DNA of 64,000 nucleotides from the NCBI RefSeq assembly GCF_018143015.1, contig NC_054754.1, forward strand, positions 24,628,894 to 24,692,893. The letters run 5' to 3'. This DNA is from Lytechinus variegatus (Eukaryota > Echinodermata > Echinoidea > Temnopleuroida > Toxopneustidae). The translations under genes were made by a program, and so were the position numbers. Of this stretch, positions 24,353 to 36,318 are shown piece by piece; the stretch's first letter is position 1; every line of letters begins with the position of its first letter. The notes beneath the pieces are model-generated. The model searched no databases. It saw only the letters and a list, made by a program, of their open reading frames with translations, and was not told the origin of the DNA.

Positions 24353-25162
24353 TGCCATTGAAAGACATGAATATTTTCTTGTTTGTCCTGTCAAGCACAT
24401 TAAACTTGGTGAAGGATTCAATGACCCCTTGAAAATAGGATTCATGTCTTTTATAGGTACCATTACATAAATTGTTTCACATAATTATTATCAAAGGTAC
24501 CATAACATAATTTGTTTCACATAATAAAAAGGATTTGAATGATTACAAATTCTCCCAATTAAAAATGCAAATCTTCTCACTTGGGTTGACAAGAAAGTCT
24601 CTTCTTACTTATGAAGGAAAATTCAAAGGTAAAAGAAGTTCAAATTAAAACCAATGTAATTCAGGTAAATGAATAAATTTATTAGTGAAATTTGACAGCA
24701 TTTTTCGAAAATTATGGCAAAGATAATGAATATATTATAAGTCTGCTGATTAGCCAAAAGTCTAAAAGTATAAAACGTCCCGTGTTCGCTCAAGCATGAA
24801 TTTATTTTTTAAATGCCATTTCAAAGATAAGATCTTAGAGCATCTATTAATATCAAAATATAGATATAATATTTTGAGACAAAGCAAAGATTTTATAATT
24901 TCAACCAATAAGTGCAAGAATAATGATGCATTTGTCATTTATGATTTAAAATAGAATTTCCATTGGATTAGATTTGTAAGAAAAATAATGTTTTTGAGCA
25001 ATTCTAGGTCCGACATGAACTCATACATTGTTGCATTACTGCGTATCCGGATGCCGCAAACTTGGTCCCTAAACTTCTGCGAGACTTGACCAACAAAAAA
25101 AATATGAGGACATGTTTCTAACTGTGGAATTATTGCAAAACATGTGGAGGGGGGCTTATTAA

Positions 25163-25741
25163 AGTGATGGTCCAGGCTGAAAATATTTATACATGTAGCT
25201 TAATAAATAGAGTAGAAGTCACTGAGCAAAATGCCGAAAATTTCATCAAAATCAGATGACAAATAATCAAGTTATTGAATTTGATAGTTTATAACAGTAG
25301 TTTGTGAAAACGGTCGTCATGAATATTCATTAGGTGGGCTGATGATGTCACATCTCAAATTGTTCTTTTGAATTTTATTATATGAAATTATGTTTATTAA
25401 ATTTTATCCTCCAAGAACTAGAAAAATTGGATTGACAACTGATTTAGTACATTAGATATTAATTGCTGAAACTTATTTCATCATAATGGAGACACATCAT
25501 TTACACATGTATGAAATAATGAAAAAATTATGATTTTATGAACCAAACAGAAAGTGGGGATGTGACATCATCCCACCTAATGAATATTCATGATATGACT
25601 ATTTTCTCAAAATATTGCTAAACTTTAAACTTCAATAACTTTATTATTTGTTATCCGATTTTGATGACATTTTCAGCATTTTGCTCAGTGGATTCTACTC
25701 TATGTATTAAGATATAAATATTTTCAGCCTGGACCATCCCT
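25163..25741. mobile_element. TTAA fold-back MITE, family A, copy 2
   Basis: 579 bp, ends AGTGATGGTCCAGGCTGAAA and the inverse TTTCAGCCTGGACCATCCCT, flanked by TTAA on both sides (25159-25162 and 25742-25745). It is the same family as 362-929, with long matching arms. The paralogous minus-strand arm near 33900-33920 reads through this point as an uninterrupted GCTTATTAAGC, which is the empty site. Confidence 0.9.
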
Positions 25742-25986
25742 TTAAGACCCCCCCTTCCTCCTTTGGGGCCAGATAGGGTTAATAAATCATCATGAATATT
25801 TAAACATGTTTATTTTGCTGCAAGTCCATTGAAAAGGATTCATTTCTAAACAAATATTATTCTAAATGTACTATTGAATATTAATTTGACAAATTTAAAG
25901 TCATTTTTTTCATTCTTGCATCTCGGTTTATTCAAGTTTTTCTTCTTTTTTAATGTTTTTTTTTTTTATTCACTCTTCTCGTACAG

Positions 25987-26127
25987 AATGCACACAAACC
26001 AGGGAAACCCTCGAAAGAAAGTCATTTAGATTCAGCAAGCAACCTCCCAGATACTGCAAAGACACCTGTACCAAAGTCTTCAGCACCTTCCCTGGGACTA
26101 CTACTCAATGCCAAAAATCTAAGAGGG
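25987..26127 (+). CDS. Candidate linker exon of the THAP gene
   Basis: It follows a pyrimidine-rich tract and TCGTACAG acceptor, and stops at a GTAAAG donor. It reads in phase 0 from the THAP exon as NAHKPGKPSKESHLDSASNL and PDTAKTPVPKSSAPSLGLLL, a polar serine/proline-rich linker typical after THAP domains. The exon is conserved in position and wording in the inverted arm (33498-33690, minus), though that copy has lost the frame. Coding status is inferred from phase agreement and conservation. Confidence 0.45.
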
Positions 26128-26446
26128 GTAAAGTGGAAGATAACAGCAACATATATCTAAATGGGGTATTGTACAGTATGATTGATCAACCAATGATACC
26201 AGTTGTATTCTGACATTTAAATCCATGTCCCTCTGACCAATGTTGTCAAATAAAAACCTTGCTTTGAGCATAACATCCTCAAGGTGGTCTGAAATTCTAT
26301 TAGAAGGTACATGTACTCTTCTGTGGAAGTTCATTTTATGCTTTGACTGCTAATCTATAAGTTTTATTATCAATATGCTAGTGTTCTGAAGTTGATGTGT
26401 TAATAATCAATTGTTTTAATGTTTTATTCTATTTAAAACATAATAG

Positions 26447-26781
26447 ATGGAGACCAGCAGCATGGCAGCAGGAGCTAATGTTGGTCGTGATGAGGCATAT
26501 ACCACCATCAACAATGCTGCAATTGCAGTCACCACCACCAAGTCTGCTTCTGTCACTGCCATCACCATTGCCACCGCCATTACCAAGACCACTCCTGACA
26601 CAAAGCCCCCAAGTCCTCAACTGACCAGATATTGCAGCTGGAGAAGGATATACCAGGAACTTCAAAGCCAGGGCTTGCCAGTCTCCTACAATAAGAAAAA
26701 TGCCATGGGCCCATCTAATGAACTAGTAGTAGAATATTTGGCCACAGTTGTAGAAATGCAGAGACTAACATACTGCCACAG
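26447..26781 (+). CDS. Candidate exon of the THAP gene or an unknown gene
   Basis: A 335-base open stretch between an AATAG acceptor and a GTAAAA donor, reading METSSMAAGANVGRDEAYTT at the start, a threonine/alanine-rich middle and YCSWRRIYQELQSQGLPVSY near the end. The composition is low-complexity (ACC/ATC-rich), so openness alone is weak evidence. It lies beyond the end of the inverted duplication. No known domain recognised. Phase 0 at its start agrees with the preceding candidate exon. Confidence 0.35.
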
Positions 26782-26872
26782 GTAAAAATCAATGTCAGAT
26801 ATGATGGATAGTCTTTGAAATATGGGTTGCAGAATGAATATCAGTAAAACCCATCATGATGTGCTATCTGAT

Positions 26873-27553
26873 TTAACCCTAAAAAGGCCGTGGGAGCCCA
26901 AAAATTTTCACGATAAATCCACAACGTGAAAGATTGTGCCGCGTCATTATAAAGCCTTTTTTAAAAAAAGTTTATGAGTGTCCCGGAATTCAGACAAAAT
27001 TTGTGACACCTGGGTACCCGGTTCTGCAATTATGCAACATTGTGCATTGTGTAAGTACACATGTCAGAATTGCACTAAAATGTGATTTCATGGACAAATC
27101 CAATGCAAAATCTGTTTCTAGCCAGAATTCATAATTGTATCGTACCGGTTAATGTTTATTTTTACTGATTAAAATCTATTAATTTCATTGTGCTTATGAT
27201 CAGAAAATTTTGTCAACAATATAAAAAAAGTAAAAAAAACAAAGAAATACTTAAGAAAGGAAAAAAATACATATGAAAGGTATGTGATATCAATTAATTT
27301 TTATGTGTCTGAACAAAAACTTCAAGGTCTGTGTTTATAGATTTCCAGCCAAATTCTAATTTCATGCATGATTTAGTAAAACATATAATTCTAAATAATT
27401 TTAGAATGATCAAATATACAATTTTTTCATCTGTGGCAGGCATTTTGCATTTCTTCACAATTGCGCAATTAACGGTCAATCTTGAGGGCCCCCACTCCCC
27501 TTCCGCCCATCTTTCCTGCCTCCAAAATACCCTGGCAGTCTTATTAGGGTTAG
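26873..27553. mobile_element. Element with TTAACCCTAAA termini, copy 1
   Basis: TTAACCCTAAAAAGGCC at the left faces an inverse GTCTTATTAGGGTTAG at the right. Shared internal blocks with the copies at 35670-36318 and 41080-41825 include a GATAAATCCAC run and TTTTACTGATTAAAATC. The interior differs by indels. Noncoding in what can be seen. Confidence 0.65.
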
Positions 27554-27597
27554 ATTAAGTCTACATTAAGCAAACATAAAATTCTTACAATTGAATT

Positions 27598-27840
27598 CAG
27601 TGGCGTAATGAGCCAAATATTTTGAGAGGGCTAAATATGGCGAATGGAACAAAAGTTCTCCAAAGAGAGCGAAGGGAGTGTGCAAAATTTTAGAACTTTT
27701 TAATACAGAAATCAAAATTTGGAAAGATTTTGACGTAATAATATCCAGTAAATACTCTCTATTTCACCCTTTCTCGTTCGCTTTCTTTCTTTTTCTCCTT
27801 TTCTTTCTTGGTCGTTAAACATTGGGGGGGGGGGGCAGTC
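27598..27840. mobile_element. Family C-like MITE start
   Basis: Begins CAGTGGCGTAATGAGCC and ends in a G-run followed by CAGTCAG. It resembles the outer parts of the family at 24093-24352. Right boundary uncertain. Confidence 0.45.
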
Positions 27841-27967
27841 AGACCGCAGGTCCCTATGCTAATGAGCAAAAAGTCCAGATACATCCAAATCATCTCGTGG
27901 CTGAATCCTTGCAAAATCTTGTGATTCATGAGATTTTCTTTCTCGAGTCTAAGAATTTACCTGTTTT

Positions 27968-28330
27968 AAAGAGAAATTCCAGTATTGGTAACGATCTCAA
28001 AATGACTTTTTACAGAATCTAATATAATGACCACCCAAGTGTCTGTTTGTATGAATAAAAAATATGTGCCAAAGGATTCTGGAAGAAATTGTGTAATTGC
28101 TGAGAAATAAGCAAAATAAGCTCATATTCCAGCAATAATAATACACTGTCCCACGTGTGCCTATCTGTGTTGGTGATCTTCAGTGTGAACATTTTTCAGC
28201 GTAGATTTCAAGATTTCACAAAGTTCAGTTTATGTAACTTTACCAAATCTAGATCCTCGATGATATACTGACAATTAAGCCAGACTTTCTCATGAAATCA
28301 GTGTTTACTGCAACTACTGGCATTTCTTTT
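27968..28330 (+). mobile_element. MITE-like repeat, family B, copy 2
   Basis: About 360 bp with inverted ends TAAAGAGAAATTCCAGTA and TACTGGCATTTCTTTTTAA. Interior blocks GACCACCCAAGTGTCTGT, TGTAATTGCTGAGAA and CCCACGTGTGCCTATCTGTG match the inverse of 8239-8632. Noncoding. Confidence 0.75.
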
Positions 28331-28479
28331 TAACCTCAAGTTAAATTAAATATTATTGCACTATCAGATAGAGTAAAAGTTACTCTTTCATATTGGTCAT
28401 TTATTTTGTATACAATATTTTGTTAAATAAGTAAATTTCTGGCCTGAAAGTGTGCCTCAAAACTTAATTTTCTTCTTCC

Positions 28480-28990
28480 ATTTTCTTTTGCACATTGTGC
28501 AAACTTTTTATTTTGAGCCTCAATGATATCCATATCACCATAAAGCTGAACTTCTTTTCTTTCTCACAATGCCACTCTTGATATGCGGCACCTTTTAATC
28601 GGGTCAAGATCACACTTTTCCCACTAAGGTACAATACGAGATTTCTGTAATTTTGTACTTGCATGAAATCCAGAGTTCTGATTGGCTGGATAAGGTTCAC
28701 AGAACAACAGGCACAGGGTATTTGAGGAGATTACCACATGGGAAGTGTGACCTTCCTACGAACCCTGGCACTGGAACCGTTGGAATTTGCCACTGGGTGG
28801 TCTATTTGACCAATCAGAATGCAGTATTCTTGTTTTCAAACTGCTTTATGTACTTGGCAAATGAAAAGTGTGATCTTGACCCGATTAAACCAATTCTTAT
28901 TTTGAAACCTATATCGTTTCAAAGCATACATATTCAGCTTTATCATGATATAAAAATCATTTGGGCTCAAACACAAATAAAGTGTGAAAA
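28480..28990. repeat. Fold-back repeat
   Basis: GGGTCAAGATCACACTTTTC near 28607 is exactly inverted as GAAAAGTGTGATCTTGACCC near 28863. Outer arms pair as well (GATATCCATATCACCATAAA-type block with a TTTATCATGATATAAAAATC-type inverse). About 510 bp in all; noncoding. Confidence 0.8.
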
Positions 28991-29658
28991 TAGCAACTTT
29001 TGTCTGGTGAAAATATTTATTTTATAGCATATTTTAGATCAAACTTTGAACCTATATTACAAAATCTTTGAATAAATCCAAACATATGACATGAAAGAAT
29101 GATTCTTCTTCTTTACAATGGTACCAAATTCATGAAATTCGATGCACAGTTAGAGCAGCAATGACCGAATGAAAAGGTGTTATGGTCCGCGTCAAGCTCA
29201 TTAAATATACAAAACATCTCAAGTCATGAATATCATTTGGATGAAAGAAGCCACTCTCTTGGGACCTGCAGTCTGACTGGGGGGCATGGCCCCCATCTAT
29301 ACATCAGTGATGGATTTAATACTTTTTGCATGTACGATGACGATGCTCGCTCTCTCACCCATCCTCACTATGTGTATATGTGTGTGCAAGATGAATTATG
29401 AGGAATAATTGCATGAAGTGACGTTTTTCAACCAGAGATTGATCCTTATATATTATTTACTATTGCATTTTTGTTCATCATATTGACCCATCTTGACCCC
29501 TTTACCCCCCCCCCTGACAAAAACCTAATAGTCAAATGAAGTTTCCTTTTCTTTTCTTTTGATATACATGTAATGTATTCATGTGAGAAAAAAAATTATA
29601 GTGCCAAACATTTTTTGAAAATTTTAATTTATTCCTTCAGGTGAGGTTTTGTCCACAG

Positions 29659-29757
29659 TTCCAGAAGGACACAAAATAGTATCAGAAAGTCATGCCAGAA
29701 TCAACAACTGAAGGGTTTGAAGAGCCAGATAAAGAGCCGAGAAATGTGATTTTAAAG
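29659..29757 (+). other. Weak exon candidate
   Basis: Bounded by a TCCACAG acceptor and an AAAG-GTAAGT donor. In the phase left by the candidate exon at 26447-26781 it is open for most of its length, reading SSRRTQNSIRKSCQNQQLKG, and then meets a TGA. It could be a terminal coding exon that is spliced in its 3' UTR, or chance. Low confidence. Confidence 0.2.
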
Positions 29758-30403
29758 GTAAGTTAAACTTATTTATAATTCTGATTCATTTTGGCATAGA
29801 AAGTAAGTCATAATAACAATTTGAATTATTTTTGTCTTCTTGATTTGCTCTTTGTCAGGAATCCAAATTTTAGAATTAAACTCTTAGTTTGAGGTGTTGA
29901 TGATTTTTTTTCAGCTGCAAAAGTAACAAACCAATATCAATCATTGGTCGATAATGTGACTTGCTTTCTCTTGCCAAATTGGTACATGTACATGTATATT
30001 CTGCATTTCTATAATGATTGACCCCACCACTAGCACATAAGATGCAACATGTCAAATAACTGTCAAACTCACTTCATCATGTATTTAATTATTAATATTT
30101 CATTAAAGGAGTAAAAGGACTCAGAAAGATTACCCGAAAAAGCTCACAGAATTTTTTTTACTGGTAGACCCTTTACATTCATTTGATGAATTGAGTTCAT
30201 GCAAAATCAACTGAATGTTATGAGTACAAAATCCTGTTAATACACCTTACTGTGAGGCTATTCTGGTAGGTCATCCCGGGAGTGCCTGAGGATCTTGTCC
30301 ATTTGGATAAATCTTGCAAAGTACCAAGAGGTGCCTCCACCCCCCCCCCCACTCTATTAAGGGTTAACAATGAAATTGAAATTAGGAATAAGTTTAGTAT
30401 CTT

Positions 30404-30910
30404 CCCGGGGGGGGGGGGGCACTCAGTATATAATGCATAGTGGGTATGTGCCGCGGAGGGGACCCCCATTTTCACACTCAAATTTCCGTTCCAAGGCATA
30501 GCATTTTTGCCTTGTTGATAAAAAGAACAAAGAAAGCCGCTCCAAGGCATAGCATTTTCTTCTTATCGAGAAAAAAGAAGAGGGAAATCCGCTCCAAGCT
30601 AGCATATTTTTCGTTACGCCGCTCCGATCGCATTGAACGAGTCGAATTTTGGTGAAAAGCGGCCGCAGAGCTCCCCCGGCGGAGGCCGCGCTAGCTGCAT
30701 CATGCACGCATGACCGTTCCGTGGGGATGCATACGCACTCACACGCTGGCGATCCGTTCCAAGGACCCCCGTTTTCACAAACATTTGTCGTTCCGAAGCC
30801 CGTTCCGAGGACCCTCCTTTTTACAATAAGCCCGCTCCAAGGCCCCCGTTTTTTGTCTCGCCCGCGGCACACCCCCACCACATTTTTGGTCGAGTGCCCC
30901 CCCCCCCGGG
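30404..30910. mobile_element. hAT-type MITE with internal periodicity, copy 1
   Basis: Ends CCCGGGGG...GGCACTC and GAGTGCCCCC...CCGGG are inverted. It is flanked by a perfect 8-bp duplication AGTATCTT (30396-30403 and 30911-30918). Eight bases is the hAT signature length. The 507-bp interior repeats a rough 30-bp phrase such as GTTCCGAGGACCCTCC and GTTCCAAGGACCCCC. Open frames on both strands come from the GC-rich repeats and show no domain. Confidence 0.88.
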
Positions 30911-30952
30911 AGTATCTTGCTCATATGCATTATAAATTAATTACTATTTCAG

Positions 30953-31385
30953 GTACTTCAATCACATGCACAGTAGGAGCAAAAACAGCAGCAAACACAC
31001 AGGAGATGTAACACTACATTGACCAACAGCAACAACTACAGCAGCATCAACAATTTCTGCAGGAGATGCAAAAACCACACTGGCAACCTCAACAACATCA
31101 AGGTGTCCAACAAGCACTCGGGAACGTTAACAGCAACCACAGCTTCAGCTGGAGTTTCAACAAACACATCAGAAAAAACCAACAGCAGCAAAAAAAACAC
31201 TTATGAATAATGAAATGAATCTAATTGAAACTCAAAAGCCAATGACGCAACATCTTTGACAAACTGAGACAATTATTCATTCTTTTACAGGATAAAGAAA
31301 TACTTTTTTAAAGTGTAAATTTGCAGGAACACAATGGATGTTCCTATGTATCTATTTAATGAAATAAATTTGACTTTAATAAATT
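30953..31385 (+). other. CAA-rich segment with polyadenylation signals
   Basis: After a TTTCAG, the + strand is CAA/CAG/ACA-rich to about 31200, giving glutamine-, asparagine- and threonine-rich frames. AATAAA follows at 31363-31368. It could be the terminal exon and 3' end of the THAP-associated transcript, but all three frames meet stops before or within it. Confidence 0.25.
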
Positions 31386-31539
31386 CAGTAAATTCAATTC
31401 AATAAATTTAGTGATTCAATAAATATCTACTTTTATTTGTCAATGAGTGAAAATACCTGTATTTCTATTTAGAATGACAAAAAGCAATTTATCAATTCAA
31501 TATCATCAAAAACTTTAGCAATATGGTTGTTAGGCCCTC

Positions 31540-31785
31540 CAAATTGTTGATATTTTGATGAAAAAGCCGTTTCTGCTGCAATATTTGACGCAACTCAAAT
31601 AGATCAAATATTGTCGCAGAAATTGTCATTTGCCCCTGAAAGTATCTGCGGCAAATATTTGACGCAGCTCAAATAGCTGCATCAAATATTGCCGCAGAAA
31701 TTGTCATTTGCCGCTGTTTTGAGATTTGCCGCAGAAAATGGGAGTTGCCGCTGCGGCAAATGTTTTATGAAACGGGCCCCAGGTC
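31540..31785. repeat. Short-period repeat with a GCCGCAGAAATTGTCATTTG motif
   Basis: The phrases GCAATATTTGACGCA, CAAATAGATCAAATATTG and GCAGAAATTGTCATTTGCC recur two or three times over about 240 bp, in part inverted, ending in a TTTATGAAACGGGCCCC terminus. Likely a MITE with internal duplication. Confidence 0.6.
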
Positions 31786-31789
31786 AATC

Positions 31790-33485
31790 AAAATATTTTC
31801 GAATTCGTGCTGGTGAGCAACACGTTCACTCCCAGCGATAGGGACTTGTTTAAAAATGGCATAGGAAATATGCATTTTCTAAGTATGGTAAACTCATAGT
31901 AGAATTTAGGTGTTGCAAGAATTAAATTGTGAATGAACTGTATTGGTAGGTAAGACATGCGTAGAGGATTATTTGTCTTTATCCATTTCTATTTTCCACA
32001 TTTTTCTTTTGTTTGACTTTATTTTCTAGGGGAAGCCCCACTCCCCCATTCCTGTGGATGCCAATTGGTTGGGGGCTTGGAATAGTGCAAGTTAAAAGGG
32101 TGAACCTGAACTTTATAGATATCAAGAGAGAAAGAATTGGAAAGTTAAAATGAATAAAAAGAAAGATGGAGAGAGTGAGAAAGATGGTGGACTTTCAAGG
32201 GGCATTAAAAAATCTCATATTAAAACATCATTTTTGTTTTTGTAATTATTCTATTTACCCAGGGTCAGTCAAAATATTAGCATCCACAGGAGGGTGGGAT
32301 CCTTCCCGCCTTAAAACTGAAATCTAAAGAAAAGTGTAGAAATGGATAAAAGACAAAGATCCTCTGCGCATGATTTACCAGCAAATGCAGCTCATTCAGA
32401 ATTTAACTCTTAGAGCACCTAAATTGTACTATAGGCCTACAATATGTGTTTACCATGCTTAGGAAACACATATTTCCTAAGCTATTTTAAAACGAGTCCT
32501 ACTGCTCGGAAGTGAACAAGTTGCTTCCTTACTCATATTCAAGAACGTTTTGACTAACCTCCTTTTTTAATTGGTTGCTTTGCTCCCTCACATACCCAAC
32601 AATTTGTTGTCCTCTACATTTCTTCTGCTTGGTCACTTCGCTCCCTCTTACATATTCCTCAAATCTCTTGGCCCCTGCATTTTCCTTCTGTCATTTTGCT
32701 CTCTCGCATATATCCCCCCACAAAATTCTGCTCTGTCGCATTCGCTCCCTCGCACATATCCCAAAATTGTTTTGCCCCACCCTGCATTTTTTTTCTGCTG
32801 ACAGCCATGTCCTGCCCAACCTCTCTCTCCAATACCTTGAAATGATGGGGGGGGGGGTAACTTTAGATATGAGAGTGACCGAACAATTGTAAATCAGTGA
32901 AATATTTGACTTTTCTTTTGATTAGTTAATATTTTCTGTGAGAGTGATTATTGCAAAGGATTATACCCCTTTCTGTACACAAAACATACCAGTATTTTGA
33001 GAAATAACAACAGAAAAAAGACCACATTCTTCCTGACTGTTCAAATCCTTAAAAAAATAAAATATGGTAATTTTTACTTTCTCAGGCATTCATCACAGGC
33101 TCCCCAATTCCTGTCTCTATTTCTCTATCACCCCCATTCTTAATTCATCTTTTTGTCTCTATCCAACAGCTCATTTATAACTGTGGCCTTGTTCTATCCT
33201 ACATGTATTCTATTCTTCTGTCAGCTTGCCGTCATTCCTACTTTTCACAAACTTTTTTCTCTTCTGACATTCAAATCAGAATGAATATACTGTAAGACAT
33301 CTTCAAATTCAATGAATTCATTTTTGTTACATGCCCAGTGATAAACGTTTTCATTGAGCTATTTTAAATAATCAGAATCCACACAGCGTAAATTTTTTGT
33401 TGTAAAGTTGTGCAAATCAATGTTTGTCCAAACTTAAAAGCAAGTAATGTATAAGGTAGGACTTCTGTGTGGTTTTCAGCCTCTT
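31790..33485. other. Intergenic sequence between duplication arms
   Basis: CT-rich and AT-rich sequence without a supported gene. Matching phrases at 31830-31990 and 32340-32520 (GCATAGGAAATATGCATTTTC against an inverse, and AGACAAAGATCCTCTGCGC against GTAGAGGATTATTTGTC) suggest a fold-back element of about 700 bp centred near 32150. Confidence 0.4.
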
Positions 33486-33497
33486 CTCCAAGTTTTA

Positions 33498-33690
33498 ATA
33501 CAGTCCATTATTGTTGTTGACTTCCACTTTACCCCTCTTGGACTTTCTGGTATTCAGTAGGAGTGGTCTTCGAGAAATTAAGGTGCTGAAGACTTTGGCA
33601 CTGGTGTCTTTGCAGTATCTGGGAGGTTGTTTGCTGAATCGAAAAGTCTTTTGGGAAATACCTTGGTTTGGGTGAATTCTGTAGGAGACG
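33498..33690 (-). pseudogene. Inverted copy of the THAP linker exon, degenerate
   Basis: On the minus strand this reads, after a CTCCTACAG acceptor, AATTCACCCAAACCAAGG and then a stretch nearly identical to the + copy (CAGCAAACAACCTCCCAGAT, ACTGCAAAGACACC). Indels relative to the + copy shift the frame early, so the encoded linker is lost. Confidence 0.6.
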
Positions 33691-34840
33691 AATTAATAAA
33701 AAAATAAGAAAAAAGAATATTGAACAAAAACAGATACAAGAATGAAAAGATAACTATTCAAAGATAATTTTTCAATCAAATATTCGATTATCCATGAAGA
33801 ACAATATTCGTTTAGAAATCAAACCTTTTGCAGTGACTTGCAACAAGATAATTTTTTTAAAAATATACATGATGATATAAAACCCTATCTAGCCCGGGGG
33901 GGGGGGGGCTTAATAAGCTCCCCTCCCCATCCACATTTTTCATGATAAGTCCACAATGAGAAATGAGGTACCATGATTACTTTTTGGTCAATTCTGCAGA
34001 GCTTTTGAGACACCCGGATATTCAGTTACGCAACATTTTATGAGTTTATGTCGGACCAAAAATTGCTCAAAAATATTATTTTGTATACACATTTAATCCA
34101 ATGGAAATTCTATTTTCAGTCATAATTGACAAATTTATCATTATTCTTGCACTTATTGGTTGAAAATAATCAAATCTTTGCTTTTTATAATCAGAATAGT
34201 GCCATGAACAGATCCCATTAAAAAAACTATAAAATACATAAGGCCCCAAAACAAAGAAATACATATGGAATTATAGAAACAATAAAATACATAAGATTAG
34301 AAATGTCATTTACCATTTATTTTTGAGCAACTTTGTTAGAAATCATAGAATTTCGGGAATTCTTTAGAGATTAACCTTTAAAACAAAGAATTCTCTATTA
34401 CGCATAAATTAGCATTACTAATTTATTAACAATAAATAATTTATTAACAATAAATTTTAATGAATTCTGTAACCTTTAGTTCCATGCTTGCAGATTACAT
34501 TGATGTTGATGTGTGCATTGGTTTTCGTTTTGATCAGAGGCAAGATCTGAAGAGGGGGACCAAAAAAGCCCACCTCCCCCTCCCTGGGCTATGCAATCTC
34601 AAAGTAGCCCAGGATTATGAGTTAAACCAAATTTTAAAAAATATATTTATTTAGTAGTTTACTGTAAATACACAGTATAGGCCCCGGTCCATGGTTATCC
34701 TCCTGATTAGGATAATTTTCATCTCTATTTTGCTACTGAAAATTGAATAATTAAAGCAATGTTCTATCAAAACAAAGGTAGATAAAACAGAATATATATT
34801 TCTTTAGAACGCATGTATGATATAGATCCACTGTACCTTC

Positions 34841-35059
34841 TGAAGACGAGGCGGGAAATCAAATATGGTTGGGACAGCATCCTGTTTAAGACGTATCGTC
34901 TGCCCAGGTCAAAGCAAGCATCTTCAAAATGATCAGAACAGAGTACAGAGCTCTTGGAGGAATTCAATGAAGCTCGCTTCATATTGACCATCCTTACTGT
35001 GTTACAGTTCCGGTCTTGGTACCGGTTCAGTCCAATGGCTGAATGGGAATCTGCAGCAA
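34841..35059 (-). pseudogene. Inverted copy of the THAP domain exon, degenerate
   Basis: Minus-strand translation gives VRMVNMKRASLNSSKSSVLC and [10 protein letters not shown], again the second half of a THAP domain. Here the NMKR core is closer to the family consensus than in the + copy. After ACFD a short deletion changes frame, so the RLRQDAVPT end is lost. A 12-base insertion sits before the core relative to the + copy. This is a broken paralogue. Confidence 0.65.
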
Positions 35060-35669
35060 ATGTAAACACATGTCATAGAATCAATTACACATAATTAAGA
35101 AAGTTTGACGTGTCCAAAGGAAACAGATGCCCCCGCAGAATTGTAGTACAAAATGTTTTTTTATTGTTTTATGATGCAATTTTCTGTAAATCAATTAAAC
35201 TATACACTAAATAAAATAAGATTTCAGTTCTTGATGTTTTAATAAGAGATTACCACAATTTTGTTTATGAATTTTGAACAGAAAAGTTGATATTTCCCCC
35301 CAATTACTAAATCATGGAAATTGAATGCCTACAAAAAAAAACACTTTATAAGTAATATGACATTTCATTCCTAATACATGATTATATACGTGTTGTCCCT
35401 AGGTGTCCTGAGTCTTGTCAATCGAGGGGGGGGGGGCGAGGAGAATTTGCACAATGGAAAAATTGATATACATTGGGTTTCAAAGCTTAATTTCATTTCG
35501 GGTAAATCAATATGCTTTATTTCATTTGAATCAATTATACCAATTTTAGGGCATAAAATACAAATTCAATTCAAACCTATAAATATAGCCCTTGAACTAC
35601 TTATTTTTTTAATTCAGGAATTCTGATCAAATGTATATTAAAAACAATCAGTAGGCCTATATAATGTTT

Positions 35670-36318
35670 TTAACCCTTATGAGACTGGGGGCTGATTTAC
35701 CCCCTTGTCATATTTTGCAATAAATCCACTGCACAATTTTTTTTACCGCATCACTCACAGACTTACAGCATCACTCACTTTTTCGAGTCTCGCGCAACTT
35801 TTGAGACCAAAATTGCGACCCCCTGGTATGTGCTTTCGAAATTACACAACATTTTGGAAGTGCATGCAGACCAAAAGTTGCTGGAAAAATGTGAATTTGC
35901 GTACAAATCTATGGAAATAGTGTTTTTAGCCATAATTCATAAATGTGCCATTATATTTCCTTTTACTGATTAAAATCAATTAATTTCAACTTTTTTACGG
36001 TCAAATATGGTCCCCGACTATTTCCATTGAAACAACAATAAACACATAAGAAAATAAGTGTGATGTTGAAATATATTGAGTCTGTGAACCAAAAGTGATC
36101 ATTTCAGGGGCATTATTTAGTTAATTAGAGCAAACTTTTGATTTTACGCGTAAATTAGCAATGAGATTTAGGCAAAATTTGATTATAGTTTTTTAGAATA
36201 TACCATGGGTAATGCGTTTGCCAATCATCGCTGTGATCCCATGATTGACTGCCCAGATCATAAAGCCCCCCCCCCCAGTCTTCTTAGGAAATGAAATAGC
36301 CCAGTCTATGTAGGTTAC
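35670..36318. mobile_element. Element with TTAACCC-type termini, copy 2
   Basis: TTAACCCTTATGAGACTGGG at the left faces GCCCAGTCTATGTAGGTTA at the right. Inner blocks (TTTTGAGACCAAAATTG, TTTTACTGATTAAAATCAAT, GAGCAAACTTTTGATTTTACGC) are inverse matches to 41080-41825. It is inserted in the right duplication arm and absent from the left. Confidence 0.7.

Noticed and set aside
30423-30881. 152-codon minus-strand frame and 120-codon plus-strand frame at 30.4-31.0 kb
   Set aside because: Both lie in the GC-rich hAT-type MITE and follow its internal repeats. The copies at 44643 and 58666 do not preserve them.
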